Shown here piece after piece: positions 17,544 to 26,708 of a stretch of DNA of 64,000 nt. The position numbers and the translations under genes are program-made. The DNA lies in NCBI RefSeq assembly GCF_003693265.1, contig NZ_RDRE01000003.1, positions 1 through 64,000 on the forward strand. The letters run 5' to 3'. The stretch comes from Corynebacterium gottingense (GTDB lineage: Bacteria > Actinomycetota > Actinomycetes > Mycobacteriales > Mycobacteriaceae). The notes beneath the pieces were generated by a model that saw nothing but the letters and a program-made list of their open reading frames with translations, was not told where the DNA came from and searched no databases. Within the stretch, counting starts at the first letter, position 1. Every line of letters starts with the position of its first letter.

Positions 17544-18761
17544 ATGACGAGTTCTATTGCGAACACCGCGCCTGCGGCTCAGCTGGACCGGCGCGAGCGG
17601 CTGCACACCGAGGACGGCGCGATCGACTTCGTCGGACGCCGGAAGCTCTGGTACTCCATCACCCTCGGCCTGCTGGTCGTCGCCGTCGTGGCGATGCTGG
17701 CGCGCGGGTTCAACCTGGGTATCGACTTTGAGGGCGGCACGAAGATGTCCATGCCCGCTGGCGACCTTGTCGCCGAAGAAGTCGAGGATACGTTCGTTGA
17801 CGCCACCGGGGTGACTCCGGAGCTGACGCAGATCGTCGGCGCCGGCGAGGCGCGCACCCTGGAGATCAATTCCGAGCACCTGAGCCAGGAGCAGATCGAC
17901 CAGGCTCGCCAGGCAATCTTTGAGCAGTACCAGCCGAAGGACGAGAAAGGTGACGTTACCGCGAACGCGATCGGTGACTCAACCGTGTCCGAATCGTGGG
18001 GCGACACGATTACTCAGCGCATGCTGCTAGCAATGCTCGTGTTCGTCCTCGCCGCGGCCGTGTACGTGGCAGTGCGCCTGCAGCGCGAGATGGCGCTGGC
18101 CGCGCTGGCCGCGCTCGTGGTGGACGCCGTCCTCATTATGGGCTTCTACGCGCTCTTCGGGCTCGAGGTCACCCCGGCGATGATCATCGGCCTGCTCACG
18201 GTGCTCACCTTCTCTCTTTATGACACAGTCATCGTGTTTGACAAGGTGAAGGAGAACACTTCCGGAATCCTGGATTCGCGCAGGTCCACCTACGCGGAGC
18301 AGGCGAACCTGGCGATCAACCAGACTGTGATGCGTTCTATTTCCACCACCGTGATTTCCGCACTGCCGATTATCGCGCTGATGATCGTGGCGGTGTGGAT
18401 GCTCGGCGTGGGTACGCTGCGCGACCTGGCGCTCATCCAGCTCATCGGTGTGATTGAAGGCGTGTTCTCGTCGCTGTTCCTGGCGACCTCGCTGCTGGTG
18501 ACCTTCATCGAGCGCCGGAAGAAGTTCCGCGACCACAACGCGGCGGTGCAGGCGTTCCGCAACGGTGACACCGCAGAGCACGGCGAAGGTGCTGAGGGCG
18601 CTGAGGGCCTTGAGGGCACTGTGGCGGAGCATGGGAAGCGCACCGTCGGATCTATTTCCCAGCGCACCTCCGGCGAAGCTGACGCCGCTGGCAAGGGGAC
18701 CGGGGCGGACTCGTTCGGCGACACGCCGGGCGGGGCTGCGACCTGGAGGCCGGGGCGCTAG
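17544..18761 (+). CDS. secF: Protein translocase subunit SecF
   Basis: The 405-aa partner of SecD contains GIDFEGGTKMSMP after helix 1, an extracytoplasmic domain, and helices with ALAALVVDAVLIMGFYALFG, LTFSLYDTVIVFDKVKEN, and the final QLIGVIEGVFSSLFLATSLL helix. The roughly 70-residue cytoplasmic tail after ERRKKFRDHN is low complexity (9-base repeats giving GEGAEGAEGLEG, 18580-18625) and is not conserved. It starts 2 bases after secD and is 19 bases from the next lipoprotein gene. Confidence 0.95.
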   Translation: MTSSIANTAPAAQLDRRERLHTEDGAIDFVGRRKLWYSITLGLLVVAVVAMLARGFNLGIDFEGGTKMSMPAGDLVAEEVEDTFVDATGVTPELTQIVGAGEARTLEINSEHLSQEQIDQARQAIFEQYQPKDEKGDVTANAIGDSTVSESWGDTITQRMLLAMLVFVLAAAVYVAVRLQREMALAALAALVVDAVLIMGFYALFGLEVTPAMIIGLLTVLTFSLYDTVIVFDKVKENTSGILDSRRSTYAEQANLAINQTVMRSISTTVISALPIIALMIVAVWMLGVGTLRDLALIQLIGVIEGVFSSLFLATSLLVTFIERRKKFRDHNAAVQAFRNGDTAEHGEGAEGAEGLEGTVAEHGKRTVGSISQRTSGEADAAGKGTGADSFGDTPGGAATWRPGR

Positions 18762-18780
18762 ACAGAAGGAGAGCCACGCA

Positions 18781-20472
18781 GTGCCACAGCACGGGAGAAC
18801 ACACCGAAACACAGACGGAACACGGCGCGGACATCAGGTGGGCCGAGGCGCGGTGGCGTCGCTGAGCGCAGCTTGCCTGTTGGCGGGGACGCTCACGGCG
18901 TGTAGCGGCGGTGATGAGGACCTGAACGGGAAGCTCGACGAGCAGCATTTCGGGTACCAGGTGTCCGGTCCGCTTCTCACCACCAACGCCGGCAGCCTCG
19001 AAGGCACGTCCACGCAGGCGCACCGCCTGTCTGGCCGTCTGTACCCGGGCGTGTTCGTGCCGGGGCCGGGCGGGGAGATGATCCCGAACACGGACCTGAT
19101 CAGTGCGCAGCCCCTTCCAGGCCCGCAGCGCCGCGTAACCTACACCATCTCGGACAACGCCGTCTTCTCCGACGGAACGCCGGTGACGTGCACCGACTAC
19201 CTGCTCGCGTTTACGGCGGGACAGCACCCTGAGATCTTCGGGTCGCACCTTCCGCTTTTCGACGACACAGAGTCCCTCGACTGCTCCCCGGGCAGTAAGA
19301 CCTTCACCGTGGTGTTCAAGGAGGGGCGCGGGGACCGGTGGCAGGACCTCTTCGGTGCCGGCACCGTGCTGCCCGCGCACGCCGTGGCGCGGAAAGCGGG
19401 GAAGAGCATTGAGGAGCTCAACGCTGCGCTGCAATCCGACGATCCCGCACAGCTCGCCCCGGTTGCGCAGATCTGGCACCACGGGTTCGACTTTGCGCAA
19501 TTCGACCCGGAACTTCAGGTTTCTTTCGGCCCGTACGTGATTGAGAGCTACGGCGCTCAGGGAGAAGTGAACCTGATTGCCAACGAGCACTACTACGGCG
19601 ACCGGCCGGCGATCGATCACCTCGTTATCTGGCCTGGCACCGCGGACAGCGGCGAGCTGTACCGCGGGGGCGGGCTCAAGGTCGCAGACCTGGACGACCC
19701 GAACCCGGAGTGGTTTGACGTGAACGCCGAGGACAACCAGGTCGACATCTCCACGGTGGTCGGGCAGCTCTCCGAGATGCTCACCTTCCCTGAGACCGGG
19801 GTCTGGGCCATTCCGGAGAACCGGCAAGCACTGTCGCGGTGCCTTGACCCTCGCGGCGTGGCGGCCGTTTCGAGCGAGCACGCCGGCGTGCAGGTTCCGC
19901 CCGCCCCGGTCCACGTGCTGCAGCAAGACGATCCGCTCACCTCCCGCGTGGAGGACGTGGCGGCGCCGTTCATGGACGTCAATATCGACGCAGCGAGCGT
20001 TTTGAGTGGGATGGAGGTGCGCGTGGCGTACCCGTACCCGAATGCCCGCCAGGCCGCGATGGTCGAGGCGATGCGCCGCAGTTGCGAGCCCGCCGGCGTG
20101 AACATCGTGGACGTGACGGGGGAGGGCAAAACGCTGGCGGATCTGCCGCACCTTGCCACCAACGAACAGGGTATGCAGTTTGTCATCGACGGCGAGGTCG
20201 ACGCGCTGCTGCGCCCGGTGGACCCGATGAAGGAGTACCCCGCCGCAGCAAACCGAGGCAACCAGGTGGGCAACCTGCGCGCCCAGGAGCACGCGCTGTG
20301 GGAGCAGCTGCCTTCGGTGCCGCTGGCCGCGCAACCCCGCACGTTCGCTGTGAACCGCGGCGTGGGCAACGTCGTGCCGTACACCGGTCTGGCTGGAATC
20401 GGCTGGAACATGGACCGGTGGCGCATGATGCCGCAGGATGCAATACCATCGTCATCTGGTGGGCAGCAATAG
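18781..20472 (+). CDS. Oligopeptide-type ABC transporter substrate-binding lipoprotein
   Basis: The 563-aa family 5 extracellular solute-binding protein has a basic N-region followed by a hydrophobic stretch and lipobox LTAC (Cys41). The mature part contains the family pattern: [61 protein letters not shown] and [13 protein letters not shown]. No permease or ATPase genes are adjacent, so the transporter partners are unknown. The homologous lipoprotein in mycobacteria also sits between secF and apt. The start is GTG 18781 with GAAGGAG upstream; an earlier in-frame ATG lies inside secF. Confidence 0.85.
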   Translation: MPQHGRTHRNTDGTRRGHQVGRGAVASLSAACLLAGTLTACSGGDEDLNGKLDEQHFGYQVSGPLLTTNAGSLEGTSTQAHRLSGRLYPGVFVPGPGGEMIPNTDLISAQPLPGPQRRVTYTISDNAVFSDGTPVTCTDYLLAFTAGQHPEIFGSHLPLFDDTESLDCSPGSKTFTVVFKEGRGDRWQDLFGAGTVLPAHAVARKAGKSIEELNAALQSDDPAQLAPVAQIWHHGFDFAQFDPELQVSFGPYVIESYGAQGEVNLIANEHYYGDRPAIDHLVIWPGTADSGELYRGGGLKVADLDDPNPEWFDVNAEDNQVDISTVVGQLSEMLTFPETGVWAIPENRQALSRCLDPRGVAAVSSEHAGVQVPPAPVHVLQQDDPLTSRVEDVAAPFMDVNIDAASVLSGMEVRVAYPYPNARQAAMVEAMRRSCEPAGVNIVDVTGEGKTLADLPHLATNEQGMQFVIDGEVDALLRPVDPMKEYPAAANRGNQVGNLRAQEHALWEQLPSVPLAAQPRTFAVNRGVGNVVPYTGLAGIGWNMDRWRMMPQDAIPSSSGGQQ

Positions 20473-20530
20473 TTCCCGCTGCCAGAATTCACTCCGTACC
20501 AACACTCTGAAAACGAGGATGCCCCGGCCC

Positions 20531-21088
20531 ATGGCTCAGACAGACAACAAATATTCGTCCGCGCAGGAAGCGCTCGCTGACAAGGTACGCCGCGTACCCG
20601 ACTTTCCAGCTGAGGGCGTGTTGTTCGAAGATCTCACCCCGGTGCTTGCCGACGCCGACGCGCTCAATGCCGTCATCCGTGAAATGGCGGAGGCCAGCAA
20701 GCAGCTCGGCGGCGACATCATCGGCGGCCTGGATGCCCGCGGCTTCCTCCTCGGCTCCGCTGTCGCCTTCGACATGGGCGTTGGTATCCTGGCCATCCGC
20801 AAGCAGGGCAAGCTGCCGCCGCCGGTGATCACCCAGGAGTACCAGACCGAGTACAGCACGGCGGCGCTCGAGATCCCCGAAGACGGCATGCAGCTTGAGG
20901 GGAAGCGCGTCGTACTTGTCGACGATGTCCTCGCCACCGGTGGCACGCTCGTGGCTGCCACCAACCTCATCGAGCGCGCGGGCGGCAAGGTCGTCGGCTA
21001 TGTGGTCGTGCTCGAAGTCGACGGGCTCGGCGGCCGCGAGCGCCTCGGCGACGCCCCGTTGGTGGTTTTGGACGACGGCGAGCGCTGA
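20531..21088 (+). CDS. apt: Adenine phosphoribosyltransferase
   Basis: The 185-aa salvage enzyme converts adenine and PRPP to AMP. It shows [18 protein letters not shown], the [15 protein letters not shown] loop, a [19 protein letters not shown] flexible loop and the PRPP-binding motif [13 protein letters not shown]. The start is uncertain: ATG 20531 has GAGG about 15 bases upstream, and ATG 20519 (four residues longer) lies too close to it. Its position between the lipoprotein and relA is conserved in related genomes. Confidence 0.94.
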   Translation: MAQTDNKYSSAQEALADKVRRVPDFPAEGVLFEDLTPVLADADALNAVIREMAEASKQLGGDIIGGLDARGFLLGSAVAFDMGVGILAIRKQGKLPPPVITQEYQTEYSTAALEIPEDGMQLEGKRVVLVDDVLATGGTLVAATNLIERAGGKVVGYVVVLEVDGLGGRERLGDAPLVVLDDGER

Positions 21089-21100
21089 AGCGACTAGAAT

Positions 21101-21139
21101 CAGACTCTTACACTGACTTTCGTTTCGGTGTGCAGTCTG
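21101..21139 (+). promoter_or_regulatory. Hairpin in the relA leader, after a -10 box
   Basis: TAGAAT (21095-21100) resembles a -10 box. It is followed at once by CAGACT...ACAC...GGTGT..AGTCTG, an imperfect stem-loop occupying the start of the 65-base leader before the relA GTG. Confidence 0.4.
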
Positions 21140-21164
21140 GTTTAAAGTCTGGCGGGAGGCCCCG

Positions 21165-23444
21165 GTGTCGCACGAGAAAACTTCTAAGCGCTCAGGTCAA
21201 ACGGTGCGTAGCGTCTCCGCGCGGCTGGCGCGCTCGCTCACGGGCGGCGGGCGCCCGAAGATCAATCCGGTCCTGGACCCGCTGCTTTCGATTCACCGGA
21301 AGTACCACCCGAAGGCCAGCGTTGAGCTGCTCAACCGCGCCTACGGGACCGCCGAGCGCCTGCATGAGGGCGTGTTCCGCAAATCCGGCGACCCCTACAT
21401 CACCCACCCCCTCGCTGTAGCGACGATCTGCTCTGAGATCGGCATGGACACCACCACCGTGGTCGCCGCGCTCCTGCACGATACGGTGGAGGACACCGAC
21501 TACACCCTGGACGACCTGACGGCTGACTTCGGTCCGGAGGTGGCCCGTTTGGTCGACGGCGTGACCAAGCTGGACAAAGTGGAGCTGGGTAAGGCGGCGG
21601 AAGCGGAGACGATCCGGAAGATGATTGTCGCCATGGCGAAGGACCCGCGAGTGTTGGTGATCAAGGTGGCGGACCGCCTGCACAATATGCGCACGATGCG
21701 CTTCCTCCCACCCGAGAAGCAGGCGAAGAAGGCGAAGGAGACGCTCGACGTCATCGCGCCGTTGGCACACCGCCTCGGCATGGCGTCGGTGAAGTGGGAG
21801 CTGGAGGACCTGGCCTTTGCCATCCTGTACCCGAAGAAGTACGAGGAGATCGTACGCCTCGTGGCGGATCGGGCCCCCTCGCGTGACCGGGCGCTTCAAG
21901 AGCTCACGGAACAGATCCAGTCTGAGCTGAAAGCCAACGGTATCGAGGCCGAGGTGATGGGGCGCCCGAAGCACTACTGGTCCATTTACCAGAAGATGGT
22001 GGTGCGGGGACACGAGTTCAACGAGATCTTCGACCTGGTGGGCATCCGCGTCCTGGTGGATACGGTGCACGATTGCTATGCCGCGGTCGGCGTCGTCCAC
22101 GCCCTGTACTCGGCCATGCCCGGACGGTTCAAGGACTATATTTCCAACCCGCGCTTCGGCGTCTACCAGTCGCTGCACACTACGGTGATGACGGACACGG
22201 GCCGCCCGCTCGAGGTGCAGGTGCGCACCCACGACATGCACTACAACGCCGAGTACGGGGTGGCGGCGCACTGGCGCTACAAGGAGACGAAGGGCTCCCA
22301 CAAGGGTAACCAGAACGAAGTGGATGAGATGGCGTGGATGCGCCAACTGCTGGACTGGCAGAAGGAAGCGGCTGACCCGGACGAGTTCCTTGATTCGCTG
22401 CGCTACGACCTGACCAGCCAGCAGCTCTTCGCGTTCACCCCGAAGGGCGACGTGGTGAACCTGCCGGCGGGGTCCACCCCGGTCGACTTCGCCTACGCCG
22501 TGCACACGGAGGTGGGGCACCGGTGCATTGGTGCGAAGGTCAACGGCAAACTCGTGGCCTTGGAGACCAAACTGGAATCCGGCGACCGGGTGGAGATCTT
22601 TACCTCCAAGGACCAAAACGCCGGCCCGAGCCGGGACTGGCAGGACTTCGTGGTCTCGCCGCGAGCGAAGACGAAGATCCGCCAGTGGTTTGCCAAGGAG
22701 CGCCGCGAGGAGCACCTGGAGGCCGGGCGTGACGCGCTGGCCGCGGAGGTGCAGCGCGGAGGGCTGCCCATGTACCGCCTGTTCACGGCGGAGTCGATGC
22801 GCAGGGTGGCCAAGCAGCTGCACTACCCGGATGTGGACGCCCTGTATACCGCGATCGGAGCCGGTCACGTCTCCGCGCAGCACGTGGGCAAAATGTTCGT
22901 CGACCTGTTTGGCAACGAGGAGGACGCGGTCGATGCGCTCGCGGACCGCGCCCCGATGTCGGAACTGGTGCGGCGGGAGTCGCGCGAGTCCGCCAGCGGT
23001 ATCCTCGTGCAGGGGAGCCCAGACGTCATGGCGAAGTTGGCCAAGTGTTGTCAACCGGTGCCAGGTGATGAGATCTTCGGCTTTGTCACCCGCGGCGGGG
23101 GAGTCTCGGTCCACCGCACCGACTGCACCAATGCGGCCAAGTTGCGTGAGGAGCCGGAGCGGCTTATCGACGTCGCGTGGTCCACAAAATCCACGGCAGG
23201 CGGTGCCTCGCTGGCCACCCTCCAGGTCGAGGCACTGGACCGCCACGGGCTGCTCGCAGAGCTCACCGGCGTCATGACGGACCAGAACCTCCCGATCTTG
23301 GCGCTGTCTTCCCAGGCTTCGGACGACCGGATCGCTAACGTACGGTTCACCATCGAGGTGTCCGACACGAAGCAGCTGGGCGCGCTGATGAATCAGTTGC
23401 GGAACGTGGAGGGCGTCTACGACATCTACAGGGTGACGTCGTAA
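21165..23444 (+). CDS. relA: Bifunctional (p)ppGpp synthetase/hydrolase
   Basis: The 759-aa stringent-response enzyme contains an HD hydrolase domain with intact HDxxED (H105-D106...E109-D110), a synthetase domain ([48 protein letters not shown]), TGS ([26 protein letters not shown]) and a C-terminal ACT domain. The RFKD loop in the synthetase is the version found in bifunctional Rel enzymes, not the acidic version of synthesis-only RelA. The GTG start follows GGGAGG. The order apt-rel is conserved in Actinobacteria. Confidence 0.96.
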   Translation: MSHEKTSKRSGQTVRSVSARLARSLTGGGRPKINPVLDPLLSIHRKYHPKASVELLNRAYGTAERLHEGVFRKSGDPYITHPLAVATICSEIGMDTTTVVAALLHDTVEDTDYTLDDLTADFGPEVARLVDGVTKLDKVELGKAAEAETIRKMIVAMAKDPRVLVIKVADRLHNMRTMRFLPPEKQAKKAKETLDVIAPLAHRLGMASVKWELEDLAFAILYPKKYEEIVRLVADRAPSRDRALQELTEQIQSELKANGIEAEVMGRPKHYWSIYQKMVVRGHEFNEIFDLVGIRVLVDTVHDCYAAVGVVHALYSAMPGRFKDYISNPRFGVYQSLHTTVMTDTGRPLEVQVRTHDMHYNAEYGVAAHWRYKETKGSHKGNQNEVDEMAWMRQLLDWQKEAADPDEFLDSLRYDLTSQQLFAFTPKGDVVNLPAGSTPVDFAYAVHTEVGHRCIGAKVNGKLVALETKLESGDRVEIFTSKDQNAGPSRDWQDFVVSPRAKTKIRQWFAKERREEHLEAGRDALAAEVQRGGLPMYRLFTAESMRRVAKQLHYPDVDALYTAIGAGHVSAQHVGKMFVDLFGNEEDAVDALADRAPMSELVRRESRESASGILVQGSPDVMAKLAKCCQPVPGDEIFGFVTRGGGVSVHRTDCTNAAKLREEPERLIDVAWSTKSTAGGASLATLQVEALDRHGLLAELTGVMTDQNLPILALSSQASDDRIANVRFTIEVSDTKQLGALMNQLRNVEGVYDIYRVTS
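23162..23172 (+). repeat. GCTTATCGACG motif (in relA)
   Basis: 11-mer followed by T; codes Arg-Leu-Ile-Asp-Val near the start of the ACT region. Confidence 0.8.
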
Positions 23445-23501
23445 AGCGCGCTCTGCGTGCCGAAGTTGAACAGCGGGTGAATTCTTGGCGACGTCCGCCT
23501 T

Positions 23502-23520
23502 GAATCTCAAGGCCGACCTG
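23502..23520. promoter_or_regulatory. Small hairpin upstream of the nucleotidase gene
   Basis: GCCTTGA-ATC-TCAAGGC in the 162-base gap between relA and the nucleotidase. It could terminate relA transcription weakly, although no T-run follows. Confidence 0.3.
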
Positions 23521-23606
23521 TCACAGTACGTACGTTGTGCTGCGAGCGAGCTGATCTCGCGCTAGAAAACAGTGAGACCCCTATTTCACACGCAGAGGAG
23601 TTCCAA

Positions 23607-25748
23607 GTGTTTTCTTTCCGTCGCGCCGGCGCGCTGATCGCCGCAACTACGTCGACCGCGCTGGTGGTCACCGCTGTCCCGGCTTTTGCCGCGGACGATG
23701 AGAAGGTGCAGATTAGCATCGCTAACTTCACCGACTTCCACGGCCGCCTCGAGGCGAACCTGTCCACGGACAAGGAAACGGGCGAGGTCACCCCGAAGAA
23801 AGGCGACGAGATGGGTGCCGCAAACATCGCCGGCATCATCAACTTCCTGCGAGACAAGAACGCCAACACTATCGTCACCAGCTCGGGCGATAACCAGGGC
23901 GGCTCGGCATTCGTCTCCGCGATCTCAGACGACAAATACACCATGGACTTTGTCAAGGCCGTTGGCACCGCGGGCTCCGCTGCTGGCAACCACGAGTTTG
24001 ATAAGGGCTACAAGGACCTGATTGACCGCATCAACCCGGGTACCGGTGACATCCAGCTCGGCGCGAACGTGTTCAAGGAGGACGGCTCCCGCGACCTGGA
24101 GGCCTCGAAGATCGTCGAGATTGACGGCGTGAAGGTTGGGCTGGTGGGCACCACCTCCAACCTGACCAAGAGCAAGTCCAGCCCGGATAATGTCGCCGGC
24201 CTGAACTTCACCGACTCCTCCGAGCAGGTGAATAAGGAAGCGAAGAAGCTGAAGGATGAGAAGAAGGCCGACGTGGTCGTCGCCCTCATCCACGACCCGG
24301 TCGAGACCGGCGCGCCGAAGCTGGACCCGGAGTATGTCGACTTCATGTTCGGCGGCGACAGCCACGTGAACGTGGTCAACGCCGATGCCCCGGTGCCGAA
24401 CGCACAGTCTTGGGAGTACGGCAAGGTCGTGACGGACCTGGACTTCACCTACAACAAGACCACCGGGGAGATCGAGGCACCGGCGTTCGAGCAGTACGAC
24501 GCCGAGTCCCTGGTCACCCTGGACATCACCCCGGACGCCGAGGTGCAGAAGATCGTCGACGAGGCGAAGGCGGAAGCCGGCAAGCTCGGCGAGGAGGTCG
24601 TGGCCAACGTCCAGGACACCTACCTGCGTGGCTCCAACCCCGGGGAGAACACCGGCTCGAACCGTGGTACCGAGTCCACCGCGAACAACATGCTCGCTGA
24701 GTCCGCGCTTTACGCGATGGACAAGTCGCTCGACGAGCACATCGACCTGGGCATCATGAACGCTGGCGGCGTCCGCGCGGACCTCGAGGCCGGCGACGTG
24801 ACCTACCAGGAGGCCTTCCAGGTCCAGCCGTTTGGCAACGACATCTCGGTGGCAACCTTGTCCGGCAAGGCCATCAAGGACGCCCTCGAGCGTCAGTGGC
24901 AGAGCAAGGAGGACGCCGAGAAGTCCGGCCGCCCACGCCTGGACATGGGCCTGTCCAACAACGTCGCCTACACCTACAACCCGGAGGCTGAGACCGGTGA
25001 GCGCATCACCTCCGTAACCATTGACGGTCAGCCGCTCGAGGACGACAAGGACTACCGCATTGCAGGTTCCTCCTTCCTGTTCTCTGGCGGCGACAACTTT
25101 GTGAACCCGGACGACGTCCGCGACCTGCTCAACGTTGGCTACAACGACCTGCAGGCGTTCGTTGACTACCTGAAGTCCGACGAAGTTGGCGTGCGCAAGG
25201 GCCAGAAGGACGTCGGCGTGGTCCTGCCGGAGGAGCTGAAGGCAGGCACCACCGCCTCCATCAAGCTCTCCTCTCTCAACTACTCGTCCGAGGGGGAGCC
25301 GATGGCAAAGCAGGCCACCGTCACGCTTGGCGACGCCACCGCGACCGCCGACATCGACGCCTCCACCACCGAGGCGGACAACGGCCTGGGTGAGCAGGGC
25401 CGCGCGACTGTGGACATCGCCATCCCGGCCGAGGCCGCAGGCGAGCAGACGCTGACCATCACCACCGACGCTGGCACCGAGCTGACGGTTCCGGTTACCG
25501 TCGCGGCCGCTGACCCGAAGCCGTCCGAGGAGCCGGCGCCGAGCGAGAAGCCTGCGCCGTCCGAGGAGCCCAAGCCGTCCGAGGAGCCGACGCCGGGCGA
25601 CGAGCAGGGTGCGCAGGACGGCAGCACCGCAAACCTGGGCACCATCATGGGCGCCGTTGCAGGTGTGCTCGCCCTCCTCGGCCTGCTGGCCGTCGTCTTC
25701 GCTGGTCCGATCGACCAGGTGCTTGGCCCGATCGCAAAGCTTTCCTAG
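23607..25748 (+). CDS. Exported 5'-nucleotidase/UshA-type metallophosphoesterase, membrane anchored
   Basis: The 713-aa protein has a signal peptide to about residue 29 (PAFA-ADDE). The N-terminal metallophosphoesterase domain shows metal-binding DFHGRLE, SSGDNQGGS, GNHEFDKGY and FGGDSHVNV. The C-terminal nucleotidase domain shows GIMNAGGVRADL and YQEAFQVQPFGND. A Ser/Pro/Glu repeat linker (PSEEPAPSEKPAPSEEPKPS, near 25525-25600) and a terminal hydrophobic helix follow. There is no LPXTG motif, so anchoring is by the helix. It probably releases phosphate and nucleosides from extracellular nucleotides. GTG 23607 is chosen from AGAGGAG upstream. Confidence 0.9.
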   Translation: MFSFRRAGALIAATTSTALVVTAVPAFAADDEKVQISIANFTDFHGRLEANLSTDKETGEVTPKKGDEMGAANIAGIINFLRDKNANTIVTSSGDNQGGSAFVSAISDDKYTMDFVKAVGTAGSAAGNHEFDKGYKDLIDRINPGTGDIQLGANVFKEDGSRDLEASKIVEIDGVKVGLVGTTSNLTKSKSSPDNVAGLNFTDSSEQVNKEAKKLKDEKKADVVVALIHDPVETGAPKLDPEYVDFMFGGDSHVNVVNADAPVPNAQSWEYGKVVTDLDFTYNKTTGEIEAPAFEQYDAESLVTLDITPDAEVQKIVDEAKAEAGKLGEEVVANVQDTYLRGSNPGENTGSNRGTESTANNMLAESALYAMDKSLDEHIDLGIMNAGGVRADLEAGDVTYQEAFQVQPFGNDISVATLSGKAIKDALERQWQSKEDAEKSGRPRLDMGLSNNVAYTYNPEAETGERITSVTIDGQPLEDDKDYRIAGSSFLFSGGDNFVNPDDVRDLLNVGYNDLQAFVDYLKSDEVGVRKGQKDVGVVLPEELKAGTTASIKLSSLNYSSEGEPMAKQATVTLGDATATADIDASTTEADNGLGEQGRATVDIAIPAEAAGEQTLTITTDAGTELTVPVTVAAADPKPSEEPAPSEKPAPSEEPKPSEEPTPGDEQGAQDGSTANLGTIMGAVAGVLALLGLLAVVFAGPIDQVLGPIAKLS

Positions 25749-25783
25749 CAGCCTCCCCGTAGGGGACCCAACCTGCCGCAGCG

Positions 25784-25825
25784 GCGCCGTCCTTCTCTCG
25801 ATGTTCTGAGAGGGGCGGCGCTTTC
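25784..25825 (+). terminator. Terminator of the nucleotidase gene
   Basis: GCGCCG.CC.TCTCTC pairs with GAGAG.GG.CGGCGC around an eight-base loop, followed by TTT. Confidence 0.7.
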
Positions 25826-25919
25826 GGAGGATGGTACGCTCAGTCCCAGAAGAACGCTCGATCCTGGGGCGGCAGCAGCGATGCGCTGGGCCTCCAACAG
25901 GCTCTACCACCCAATCAGC

Positions 25920-25997
25920 GCCTACTTGACGAGATTGGGTTGACGAAGATGCGAGAAAATCGCGACGTCTTCGTCACCCGATTCTCGTCAAGTAGGC
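25920..25997. repeat. Long inverted repeat, 30-bp arms
   Basis: The left arm 25920-25949 and right arm 25968-25997 are complementary at 27 of 30 positions. The 18-base loop itself contains GCGA/TCGC. There is no coding frame, no T-run at either end and no clear target-site duplication. It may be a miniature inverted-repeat element or a structured RNA; it lies in the 380-base gap between two convergent genes that otherwise holds only their terminators. Confidence 0.8.
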
Positions 25998-26063
25998 CAA
26001 ACCCGCTCATGACGCCGAGCGAGGCACTCGTTGAGTCGGCGGGCAGGGCAGAGCATCGCAAGC

Positions 26064-26090
26064 AAAAAGCCCGGCCACAGGGGCCGGGCT
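26064..26090 (-). terminator. Terminator of the Thr-rich protein gene
   Basis: On the minus strand AGCCCGGCC-CCTG-TGGCCGGGCT is followed by five T residues: a classic strong terminator. Confidence 0.85.
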
Positions 26091-26127
26091 GTGCTCACGC
26101 GCCCAAGGGTGCGCGGTGACTCCGCAA

Positions 26128-26496
26128 TTACGCGCGCAGGTACTTGTCCAGGAACGCGAACAGGGTGCCCAGAGCGCCGATGACGGCGGTGAACACTGCG
26201 ATCCAGTCGCGGATCTCGGACGGGGACATGTCCTTGACGGAGGAACCCTCGTCCTTCTTGTTGTTGTCGCCGGTCTTGACCTTCGGGCCGTTGGACGGCT
26301 TGGAGGTCGTGGTCGGCTTCGACTCGGTGGTCTTGGTCGGCTCGGCCTTGGTGGTTTCGGTCGGCTCAGCCTTGGCGGTCGCCGTCGGGGTGGTGGTGCG
26401 GGTGGTGACCGTGGTGTCAGCGGTAGCTGCAACTGCGCCGGTGGACATGACAGCTGCTGCGGTTGCGGCGGCGAGGAGGCCCTTGCGGAACTGCAT
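26128..26496 (-). CDS. Small exported Thr/Lys-rich protein with C-terminal membrane helix
   Basis: The 122-aa protein has a signal peptide (to about residue 24-26, AVAATADT). A low-complexity Thr/Glu/Lys/Pro linker (TTTPTATAKAEPTETTKAEP and on) is followed by a conserved-looking C-terminus, DMSPSEIRDWIAVFTAVIGALGTLFAFLDKYLRA, which ends in a hydrophobic helix and basic residues. It appears designed to span from the membrane into or through the cell wall. I do not recognise the family. It is monocistronic, with a near-consensus promoter and strong terminator, so it is probably well expressed. Confidence 0.75.
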   Translation of the reverse strand: MQFRKGLLAAATAAAVMSTGAVAATADTTVTTRTTTPTATAKAEPTETTKAEPTKTTESKPTTTSKPSNGPKVKTGDNNKKDEGSSVKDMSPSEIRDWIAVFTAVIGALGTLFAFLDKYLRA

Positions 26497-26538
26497 CTGA
26501 TTCCCTATCTTTCGGAGATCTTCGATTGAACGTTGATT

Positions 26539-26567
26539 ACCTTAGCCAGACACCAAAGGGTACGCAA
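26539..26567 (-). promoter_or_regulatory. Sigma-A-type promoter TTGCGT-N17-TAAGGT
   Basis: On the minus strand -35 TTGCGT (26567-26562) and -10 TAAGGT (26544-26539) are separated by 17 bases, upstream of the Thr-rich protein gene. Confidence 0.6.
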
Positions 26568-26673
26568 CAGTTTTCCCGGCATTTCTTCAATGTTCTCGCA
26601 ACGCAAGATGAACTTTAAATGAACTGCTCACGTGCGTTTTGTGTCATGTCGGGTGCGCTCAAGAGTGTCTGGC

Positions 26674-26708
26674 GGCACGAGCAACGATACCAGAAGGTAT
26701 CGCGCGTG
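26674..26708 (-). terminator. Hairpin at the end of the cyclophilin gene
   Basis: CGATACC-TTCT-GGTATCG with outer GCACG/CGTGC pairing lies at the cyclophilin stop codon on the minus strand. No T-run follows, so its action as a terminator is uncertain. Confidence 0.4.

Noticed and set aside
25525..25748. LPXTG sortase signal at the end of the 5'-nucleotidase
   Set aside because: No LPxTG-like pentapeptide precedes the hydrophobic helix, and the tail after the helix is not the short basic type expected.
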